This document shows positions 1 through 9,900 of a stretch of 64,000 nt of DNA, piece after piece. The DNA comes from Membranipora membranacea (taxonomy: Eukaryota; Bryozoa; Gymnolaemata; Cheilostomatida; Membraniporidae): positions 122,001-186,000 of the forward strand of contig OU612073.1 in the NCBI GenBank assembly GCA_914767715.1. Reading direction: 5' to 3'. Within the stretch, counting starts at the first letter, position 1, and each line of letters opens with the position of its first letter. A program made the translations under genes and the position numbers. A model generated the notes under the pieces. That model saw nothing but the letters and a program-made list of their open reading frames with translations. It was not told the DNA's origin and ran no database searches.

Positions 1-129
1 CCCTCTCCTCCCCAGCTTGTAGTCCTTGCTGTTGGTCACCCCTTGTTGGTTATCCTCTGGTTGGTTGGTTATCCCCTGTCCTGCTGATAATCTTTATGCT
101 CATAAACCTTCCTGCCGGTAATCCTTCAG

Positions 130-275
130 TGGTAAATCTTTGGTGGTATTCCCCGGTGGTACTCCCCTGGTGGTATTCTATGGTGGTATTCCCCGGTGGT
201 ACTCCCCTGGTGGTATTCTATGGTGGTACTCCCCTGGTGGTATTCTATGGTGGTATTACCCTGGTGGTATTCCTC
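130..275. repeat. G/T-rich minisatellite
   Basis: Tandem units of about 15 bp built on GGTGGTATTC / GGTGGTACTCCCCT, arranged in a higher-order pattern of about 45 bp. It lies upstream of the first visible exon of the death-domain gene. The open frames across it are made only of repeat residues and are not taken as coding. Confidence 0.8.
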
Positions 276-518
276 CCTGTTGCTAGTTTCTACACATATC
301 AGTGTTGCTGATTCTTTTTCCTTATCCTACTTGTATTACCTTCTTCTGTTTCCTCCCAGTGATGCTCTGACCAGCTTTTAATCCGCATTGTCAATAATCC
401 AGAGTTTGATGACAGTCAGTGTGGTGTTGCTGGAATTTCTAATGTATACATGTGCTAATCTTATCACGGAATCCCAAACTTGTCTCGCTACCAGAAGTAT
501 ATCATTACACTTTTACAG

Positions 519-1923
519 GTACATGATACAGTACTTAGACACTCCGGATACAGCACAGAAGATATTCCTGGATCTACCTCGGCGACGTGAAGCTCTCGGA
601 GTAAGTCGATCTCACGGTCTCAACATTCAGTCTTCCCCAGGTAAGTTCACACTGACCTCCAACCCCTGACCTGTGACCCCAGACCTCTGACTCTCTCTCA
701 ACATTTATATACGAAAAAATATACTGAAGCATTTCATTACTTAGTTTTGTATTATATGGGTAATGAGATAATCGTGCGGTTCACACATTTATCGGGCTGT
801 AATTTATTTGAAAAACTTATTGGATTGAAGATACATTTACTATTTCGTACCCAATAAGCCGCTAAGAATGACATCTTTGTATTGGTTAAGTTTGATTTAG
901 TTTCGACGACTTATTAAGTATTCTAACATTCACTGGCCTCAAGACTTAGACTCAGACACGCTCTATATTTTTGTGTGGCTGACTTGTCAGGATGTTTCTA
1001 GGTGTGAACTCAAATTAAAATAAGATTAAGAGCCTAATCATTGAAAATTGTTCGCCTTTAACTGCCCTAAATTGGAAGTTTAGATAATAGAGTTTGTGAT
1101 ATATGATATACATATATTTATATGTATATATTTATAAAGAGGATATGATGGACAGAGTGTTTGATATAATCTCTGATAAACTGGGTATGAAGTGGGTAAG
1201 TTTATATCGGGAGTTACCCTTCTACCCGGCACGAGGAGCCAGAACTATAGAGTGTGACATCATCAAACTACAATCTGAATGTATGAGAGACAGTACAAGT
1301 AAAGAAGTGAAGAAGAGCCTAGATCATTGGAGGCGATTCCATACTAGAGCCAAGGTTATTATTATAATGTAATATTACTGTCGATATTAGCAGCACGATT
1401 AAGGCCCTCAGTCTGATCAAGATCTACATAAATTACGATTTTGAAGTATTTGAGCATTTGGACATCTCTATGATACATTGTTGTAAGTTTTAGTTCGTAG
1501 TCATTTATTGAAGACATATATATATATATATGAGTCTGTTGTGCCCCTCATCATTTTCACCGATTCCCTGCCATAAAAGGTCAGATAGACGTATCGTGTT
1601 TATTTGTTACCAATACTTGAACCTTCAGATTATTGCTAACACAATAAGCACTGTATTTCTTACAGGCGTCGGATCTTCTGCCAGTATTACGTAAATTAGG
1701 AGAACAGGATATTCTCGACAGTATAGATAACATCGTGAATCCTCCTCGTCCGAAGACTCCTGTCGTCGAGAGGCTACCTACATTCCTCGAGGATAAACTG
1801 ATACCTTATTATCAGCAGGTAGCGCGATACGATAATCTCAGACTGAGTAAGAAATCTCAGACTCCGGCACTGCCAAGTATACCAGCTGGTAAACAGATAA
1901 CTACCATCACCTCTACTAACTAA
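519..1923 (+). CDS. Death-domain protein, C-terminal exons (5' end outside window)
   Basis: Three exons are supported: 519-600, 1142-1354 and 1666-1923, all joined in phase 0 (519 begins with the last base of a codon). The acceptor before 519 is TTTTACAG and that before 1666 is TTCTTACAG; the donor after 600 is GTAAGT and that after 1354 is the weaker GTTATT. Exons 2 and 3 together read as a death domain: DIISDKLGMKW, SLYREL, a long middle helix, LDHWRRFHTRAK, then ASDLLPVLRKLGEQDILDSI, which matches the closing helices of UNC5/ankyrin/FADD-type death domains. A tail of about 65 residues follows and ends at a TAA. Death domains pair with each other in apoptosis or innate signalling; which partner applies here cannot be told. 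Upstream domains lie outside the window. The death-domain call is made from the helix pattern, without a profile search. Confidence 0.7.
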
Positions 1924-2013
1924 ACTCCTACTCACTAAACAAGCTCTTCTCAGTAAAGTGTAGTTTGATTGCGCTGAGTTAGCACCTTATCAGAGAGGCC
2001 ATACCATACAGAT

Positions 2014-2143
2014 CCCTCTACTGTATAACCTCTGATACGCCCTCTACTGTATAACCTCTGATACGCCCTCTACTGTATAACCTCTGATACACCCTCTACT
2101 GTATAACCTCTGATACGCCCTCTACTGTATAACCTCTGATACT
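2014..2143. repeat. 26-bp minisatellite, 5 units
   Basis: Five near-identical 26-bp units (CCTCTACTGTATAACCTCTG followed by ATACGC) stand about 90 bp downstream of the death-domain stop codon, probably in the 3' untranslated region or just past it. Confidence 0.9.
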
Positions 2144-3480
2144 CTTGTGGAATTAACAGTTATATTTATGTATATTTATTTTTATAAACTACCACCATCT
2201 AAAATACTGAGTGACCAAACCAAGTTGTGTTATTTCTTTCTTTTTTGATTTTATTTTTATATAATTGTTATAACTTACCTTTTGGATTTTATATACTCCA
2301 CCATAAGGAGGAATTTAACCAAGATAGAATTTTGTCAATTAAGATGCAAGATTTCACTATTATTGAGCTGCAATATTCCTGGTTGGTTATTGGCAGTCGG
2401 TAATTCTTGTGGTTTCTTCTAGGGCTGCATTTCAACATAGCATCTCAAAAGTATAAGTTCACAAGCATTCAATCAATCTTATGTCGAATGCACTATATTT
2501 CATACACTGTATGAGATAAGAGAGTTTAGTTCTGTTCCAAAATCCCCGATTCATTACACTAGAGAGTTTTGGACATTACTATCTGGATGAAGCAAACACT
2601 TTGACTTTATGCGAGTTTTGCCCTCTTAGTACCAGTGGCACAACTCCTAATTATTTGCAAGATAGCAAGCGGAGTGCAGCATGTTTAACCATAAGAAGGC
2701 AGCAATAAGAAATCCTTGCCAGTGTAACACCAGTTTATATCTGGAGAAGCTCTGACATGTTATACCATTGTGTGAAACAGAATTAACATCTACGTAAATT
2801 TTTAAAACATAACATTTTGAAGCACATTAACAGCAAATGCATTGGCTCTCTCTCTAAGTCCATTAGTTTAAAACATAATAACAGGATAAGATTAGTGATA
2901 GATGGGGGGGGGGGACATACAAAAAAAGATAGTTGAGTTATCCACTCTTATCTTGTGAAGGGATAACTCCTGTAGCATCCATGCTCACCTCGGGAGTATG
3001 GGACAGATGTATCCCAAATTCTCTGCTTCCCTCATTTTATATGCATGAGTTCAGTGCTCTTGAAATTCTGATGGGTAGGCCTCAATTAAAAAAAAATGAT
3101 TTAAGTAGATCTCATATCACACACCACATGCTCACACTGTCAATATCATCCACGACATATTATTCTTGATCAATATTGATTCAGGTTCAATGAACGGGTT
3201 CGCTTTGTCTTTGAAGGGTGTGAAAACCCTGGTACGATGCTCCACAAGCATGATTGATAATATTATTATCAATCATGCTATTACAGTTCTATATTTCTGC
3301 AAAAAAAATTTCCCTGTTGTCTGTATTGCGGCCAGTTGGGCTGATGTTGACCCTGAGAGTAGAGCACCACAGAGAAAGAAGTCCACTTAGACCACACTGC
3401 ATACACATCAATGTTGGTCAACAATGATTATTGAAAATAACCGTATAGCTTTATAAGCGAAGAGCGTTTGATTTTTTGTT
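2144..3480. other. Intergenic spacer with a perfect 15-bp-arm palindrome
   Basis: No gene is seen between the death-domain gene and the upstream block of gene A. The one notable structure is a perfect palindrome at 3247-3279: AGCATGATTGATAAT, three spacer bases, then its exact reverse complement. Small open frames at 2933-3169 and 3166-3390 have no recognisable domain, splice context or repeat partner and are not called. Confidence 0.6.
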
Positions 3481-3483
3481 TGT

Positions 3484-3660
3484 TGAGAGATGAGCAATGA
3501 CAATCATGAAATATCTTTCTTTGTGAAATGAATGTATTGGAATGGATCATTGTTAGACCTTCTGTTTGTTTAGTTAGCTGCTCTACTAGTGAAGTTCAGT
3601 GATCTTGATCCTGCTCAAACCGGATCAATGGAATCTCAGTGATTGGTGAGAAGTCTTACT
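3484..3660 (+). promoter_or_regulatory. Conserved upstream block / 5' non-coding exon of gene A
   Basis: This stretch is closely repeated in front of genes B (16985-17165) and C (58770-58950). Shared features include TGAGCAATGACA-like starts, TTGTGAAATGAATGTA, GTTTGTTTAGTTAGCTGCTC and a perfect potential splice donor GATTG|GTGAGAAG. Each block lies about 300-350 bp before the coding exon, which itself starts after a TTTACAG acceptor seven bases ahead of the ATG. The simplest reading is a promoter plus a 5' untranslated exon inherited by all three duplicates. Confidence 0.55.
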
Positions 3661-3957
3661 TACTGTGCAGAAGTTATCAATCATAACACTTTATGTTTAA
3701 TTTCTTAAGTATTTGAGATAAATTTATCTGAAGTTTAAGACGGTTGTAGGGAATCGATTTACTTGTCGACTCAATGTAGCGCTGCCTGCTGACTCAACCA
3801 TATGAGCTTCATTGTTTTGATTTAATCTTCAAGCGGCAGGCTTCAAAATTGTTAGTAATTGATTCAGTTATGAATGAAATGTCTACAGGATGAAAGACCC
3901 TCAATCACTATTGCATACATGATAATCAATTTGTTATTGTTTATTTACAGTCAGAGG

Positions 3958-6900
3958 ATGACTCCAATATCAGTGAGATTTGTGTTCTCCTTGATCCTGA
4001 TAGCTCCTATCACATGTCTCCTACCAGTAGTTCAGCATTTGACTCCATCAGATGATAGCTCGTCAGAGGTCAGAGTTCAACTGAGTATCCCGTCACTTAA
4101 CTACACATCAGATATCTCTTCAGGAGCTGATATTCTCGACCTCAGAGAAAAGTTGAGAGGAATATTTGATCAGCATGATACGACAGTAATGCTAAAAATC
4201 GCAGGGGAACCGAAATTGAAACTGGTTAATTCTGCAGCGTGGCTTGATCCTCACTTTTTCTATCAGAGAATGGGTGCGGGAGGACAGGCATTGAACCAGA
4301 TGAATATCAATCAGTCCTCAAACTACCACCCGCTATGTGTGTATGAGACTGTAGAGAGAAAGCTATCCGGTGTATTTGATCTCTGTACGGGTATCCAAGG
4401 ATATTTTGTCAACAAGAAAATTCGGGTCTCAATAAAAACTGACCTCAGACATGATGGAGAAGTCAGGCACAAGGTTTCTAGAAAAACTGCAGGAAAGGTG
4501 GATGAGATGAAAATCACTCCTATTGATATTGGTGGAAGCATTCGAGAACCTCCATTGCGCCAGAAGCGCTCACGCGGAACCCTGTACTTGGCCGTATACC
4601 TGATTGCTGACTATGAATTCTATACCAGCAATTGTGATTCAAACATTTCTAATTGTGTGGAATTGCTCTACAAGGTTATGAGACCGGTTTGTTTGGCTTT
4701 TAAATGGAAATTCGATCTCCAGATTTACATCCAAGGCCTTGAGTTCTGGTCAGAGGGGAACCAAGTTGATGAGTTACCAAATAAGAGAAAATATTTAAAC
4801 CATACAGAATTTGTCAAAGAATCAGAAGCAGTGCTTACCTATGCGAGAGGAAAAGGTGTGACTTTCGATCTTATTCTTTATTATGCAAATAGTAAATATA
4901 TAATCGCCTATAACAAATTTGGATCTTCGGTAAACCACCAAGCCTATAGAGCCCTATGCAATGCTGACCGAGGTTCTATAAGCTTTATTGATGTTGGGGG
5001 AGATAATAAAGGACGTCTATCACTGGCAACTATTAGAACAATCACAATAGTAATGGGTGGTAAAACCATCAAGAATAACAGATACTTCAACCAGAAAAAC
5101 ACTGAACTCAATACACATAGATGTCACTGCAAGGATAGACAATATGCAAGATGCATGTTGAGCCGTGAGTATTATCTGTATTATAAGTATTGTGTGTCTT
5201 ATGTGTATTTGTTCTCAATATTGTAAGTATTGTGTGGACAATGTGTACTGTATGTACTGCGTGTTTGGTGTATTTTGATTATTATTAAATTTGTTTGGCA
5301 CAGCTTAAACCACTGCTGCCACACAAACAAATGTGTGCTAATCGTATTCTGAATAGCTCAAAACTAATAACATGAGGCTGCAATATCAGCTGATGGGCAA
5401 AAAGTTTACGCAAACTGATCGCCAGAATTAATTATCTACCGTAACATGTGACAAAGTTCCAGTCTGGACAATAATGACGTCATCAGCTAATGCGTTAATT
5501 TTATACCCTAATTTTGAAGATCAGATCTGCCAATTATTTGCCCAATAGGTGACAATTCTGAGATTAAATCCTCAATTAGTTATCTTGGAGCTAAACAGAA
5601 TTCAATTCAAATTTGTCTGAGTGGCAGCATTAGTCTAAGTGAGTGTGTTTTGCAAATGCAAAACTAGTCTAGGGTTGTTTTCCGTCAGTAGAAGTAGTGA
5701 TTCCTTCCTGTCATTGCTGAACCCAGTTATGCTGACTTGATTCACGATGTTTTGGTTTTAAAAGACGCACATCTATTTCAACTTGAGCATGGTATGAGCA
5801 CACTGCACAACTTACAGTACCAGCTCATTGTCTGACTGACAGTAGTACTTTTCCATTTTGCAGCTTCGCGGTATAGCCATGTCAAAAACCTGAAACTTCT
5901 TTGCAATGTTGAAACTAGCTTAAATGTTAGATGATAGTCTGACTCTGATCAGATGACCTCTCTGCCAAAGTAGCACTTACCACTTACCACTTACCACTTA
6001 TCACTTACCATTTACCAATAGCCTGGGCAGGCTGTCGGGGTGGGTGGGGACTGCCAAGGCTAACTTACCACCTGTCTCAAAATTGGGTTTCCAGTCTCAA
6101 TGGAATCTTTACGCATTTTCAATATTTCATAAAACAAGGCATTGTGATAACCATAGACATAGTCATAGATATGGTGATGACGCTCAAAACCTAACAATTC
6201 TTTTTGAAGCTGATGACGTACATGTTAGTGAATATGCTGTTGATCTTTACGACTGGGGAAAGTGTAACATTGAAAAGGTGGAGGAGAGACTAAACGGTGA
6301 CAACATAGCTTGTCTTAAAGACTACCCTGGATATGACCCCGGCTGGGCTAGATGTGGTAACGGATACTTAGACCATGGTAAGTGTCAAAATATCATACAC
6401 ATTATTCCATTTCTTGTTGATATATTTGGGTCGTAAGCTTAATCTCTCCTCTGAAATATTAAAGGTAAGCACAGACAGGTGCATTTGCAATGATCAAGAA
6501 CAAAAGTACTGACTATCTCAACTCAACCTCTAACCTCGAACAAAACCTCAAACGACAATGTGAGAAAGGAATACTGAGAACTCAGGAACGCGCTCTGAGA
6601 GAGAGAACCAGAAATTATGCTGAATCAGAAATGCATGGGCTTTCTGTATTGCTTAATGATGTCAAGGGAAGAATAAGAAGGCTAGCCAGAGCTGAGGGCT
6701 AGAGGAAGCGCAGGAAGTCAAAAGCGGAAAAATTTGAACAAACAATTTTATGAAAAATCCGTCTGGATTTGCCAAGAATCTGTGAATGCAGACCGAAAAT
6801 TGCGAGCTCAAGGCTAGTCAGGCGGAAGTTGAGACACACTTAGCAAAAGTGTATGGTAACAAGAACGATGTGGACACTGAAATTGCTGAGCTAAGACGCC

Positions 6901-9900
6901 CACCATCTCCAAGTTTCAGTTCTGAGTTACCAAGTTATACAAGAAATGTCCAGGTAAACTAGAGATATTCACTAAAGTACTCAATCAAATCTGGAAGTCT
7001 GACAAAATCCCAGATGAGTGGTGTGGTGCGAATGGTGTATATTACCAAAAGAGGATAAGGCCAGGGGCGTATATTCTAAAAAATTTCACTCACTGACTTT
7101 TCAGAGATGAGCATAATAATCGGGCGCAGCCCGATCCACACGCCGTAGGCGTGGCGGGGAGGGTGTGGGAGGGGCGCTTAAGCGGAAATTTTTGCATATC
7201 GGTAGCAAAATAGTGCAAGCAGAGAGGTATTTCAATAGCTCACTAAGCTGTTGGGTACTTTCAGAAAACAACTCAATAGCAGTAGAAGTTTACGGTAAAA
7301 ATTCTCCAGTAATAAAGCACCCATTTGAAAAAAAAATGACCACGATGGGATTCAAACCCACAACAATCTTATTTACAGTGATTATAAGGCGGACGCTCTA
7401 CACACTGAGCTATTCAGCCCCTCACGGAAATCTGTGGGCCGTGAGTGCTAATATACGCCACTGGATAAGGCCTATGGTCTAGTGCAGTATTAGAACAATG
7501 GTATTGCTTATTGTGGAAGGCAAGATTTCCTTTAGCGCTCTGACAAAACATCTGACAGATTGTCTTATGGACAATGGATTCATTGACCCATCAGTCCAGA
7601 AGGCAGGCTTCCAAGGATTCCCTAGATGTCTTGAGCTCGTGAGCATGATATGGTCAGCGATCAAATCTGCTAAACAAGCTAAGTCAAACCTTGAGGTGGT
7701 CTGGTTAGATTTGGGAAATGCCTATGGTTCTGTATCACACATAATAATTGACCTCACACTTTCACACTTTTGGGTGCCTATCAGGCTAAGGGTTATGATC
7801 GAGCGCTACTATAAAAAGTTCAAAATTCGACTCACTACTACAAACTTTACCACAGGCTGGCAATAGCTGGCAGTAGGCATCCCTACAGAGTGTGCTATAT
7901 CACCTATGCTGTTGTTATGGTGATGTAGATAGTTTTACAGAGTTCACAAGGCAGTTTGAATGGGATACAGGTTACGATTGACCAGATACTTCTGCCTATG
8001 AGGGCCTATGCGGATGACATGTCGATAATACTACCATATCGCTGTATGAGTCGATAGAGACATGTGTGATGCGATTCAAGGCTAGCAAGAGGCAGTCCCT
8101 GTCTTTGTATGTATCAAATACCTACTTCATAAGAACAGAGCGTATACCCACGCAGGCAGAACAGTCCAGGAAGATGGTATAGCTTGCCTATCACAGACAG
8201 GTTTCACAGAAGCGAGACGCGATTGGAAAATGTGGACTGTCTGGTAAATACAAAGCATGGATTCTCAACTTTGCACTCATGCATCGAATTATGTGGCCTC
8301 TGACAGTTTATAACATTCCACTTATTCCAGTTGAGAGAATAAAACAATTTAATGATTAACAAGGACATGTGTAAGTGGCTTGGAGTTCCAAGGAGCTTCA
8401 ACATTGTATGCCAGTTCGTTCACTTTTTCACTGCCTATGAAATCGCTTGTGAAGAGTAAAAAACAGCCAAAGTGAAAATGGATGCGTGTTGGATGAGTCA
8501 CAAGACCAGGTGATAAGAGAATGTGCTCCAGCACTTGACACTGGTAAAAGGTAGTCTGTCTCAAATTAGAGTTTCTTGAAAGAAAGAAAGGTTAAAAGGG
8601 AGATGGTTGTTGATGAGGTGCGCAAGATGGAAGAGGAACACCGCCAGACACAAGCTGAAGGCCAAGCCAAATAAGGCAAGTGGACTTGTTGGAAGTCTGT
8701 TGAGCAACGTCAGGTCATTAAACAGAAATTTGGTTGATGGAGCCACAAATAGTCAGCTTTGAGGTTGGTGCAGCTTATGATCAACTACTAACCCCGGCAA
8801 ACCTGGAATGCTGCGGGAATCTGACGAGAATGCAAAATGTGCCAAGTTCCCGGCCAAGGGCACCCTTCGACATACACTGGGTAGATACACGTATAGGCAT
8901 AATCAAGTCCTGAAAGTGTTGTGTAAACATGTCATGGAGAAGTGTGAATATGCTAATGCTGTTGGTGATGATATTGCGGCTAGATCATTTACCAAATTTC
9001 TATTGTGTGTGGTTCTGATCTCATTGCCAGATGGCTTATCATCTGTCCGGTTGTTTTATAATTTGAGGTTTTATTTATATATTTGAATTTTTATGTTCTT
9101 TTGGGAGTTATTTCCCTTGATTGATGTATATATTATGTGTTGCATATATTGTAGATGAGGTGTGCGAGTTCTCAATCTCAAGAAGCTGCTGTACTCTCAA
9201 ATGTGAGAAGAGAGAAGGCATGCAGTGTGCACATGGTAAGTAAGCAGAGAGATGGCATGCAGTGTGCACACGGTAGGTAAGAAGAGATAAGGCATGCATT
9301 GTGCACACGGTAAGTAAGCAGAGAGATGGCATGCAGTGTACACATGGTAAGTTGGAAGAGAGAATGCATGCAGTGTGCACACGGTAAGTAAGAAGAGATA
9401 AGGCATGAGGTGTGCACACGGTAAGTAAGCAGAGAGATGGCATGCAGTGTGCACACGGTAAGCAAGAAGAGATAAGGCATGCAGTGTGCACACGGTAAGT
9501 AAGAGGGGAGATGGCATGCAGTGTACACATTGTAAGTTAGAAGAGATAAGGCATGCAGTGTACACACAGTAAGTAAGAGGGGAGATGGCATGCAGTGTAC
9601 ACATGGTAAGCTAGAAGAGATAAGGCATGCAGTGTACACATGGTAAGTTAGAAGAGATAAGGCATGCAGTGTACACACGGTAAGTAAGAGGGGAGATGGC
9701 ATGCAGTGTGCACACGGTAAGTTAGAAGAAATAAGGCATGCAGTTTACACTCAGTTTATACAATACAAATTTAGATCAAATGTTTTAGAATGCGAGGCTT
9801 TCCGGTGCAGCATTAGTTGCATATGAGTAGGAGAGGTACTACTTCTACGACTCTTATGCAACCATGCTGCGCCTGCAAGCCTTGCATTCGAATACTAGTT

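Larger units (their letters stand above)
6490..8960 (+). pseudogene. Decayed reverse-transcriptase retroelement in intron 2 of gene A
   Basis: Fragments in several frames follow the order of a non-LTR-type reverse transcriptase. A charged, coiled N-terminal part lies at 6490-6702; a linker at about 6790-7060; the core palm region VVWLDLGNAYGSVSH at about 7690-7740 with TTGWQ soon after; the AYADD active-site motif in another frame near 8010; KWLGVPRSF near 8370; and a thumb/tail stretch at 8808-8960. Many stops and frame changes separate them, so the element is dead. A MITE (7062-7463) interrupts it. The direction is the same as gene A. The family resembles reverse-transcriptase-like proteins common in corals and sponges; the exact clade is not assigned. 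Confidence 0.65.

Noticed and set aside
5165-5226. Tyr-rich C-terminal extension of exon 1 (also 18783-18838 and 60485-60516)
   Set aside because: It is intron read-through past the GTGAGT donor that all three paralogues share; sequence and length differ beyond it.
9108-9702. Three long overlapping minus-strand open frames (135-174 codons)
   Set aside because: They are antisense readings of the 37-bp minisatellite. All three frames stay open because the unit is not a multiple of three and lacks stops on that strand.
9217-9771. CRISPR-like regular array
   Set aside because: Units are contiguous 37-bp tandem repeats without unique spacers, in a eukaryotic gene.
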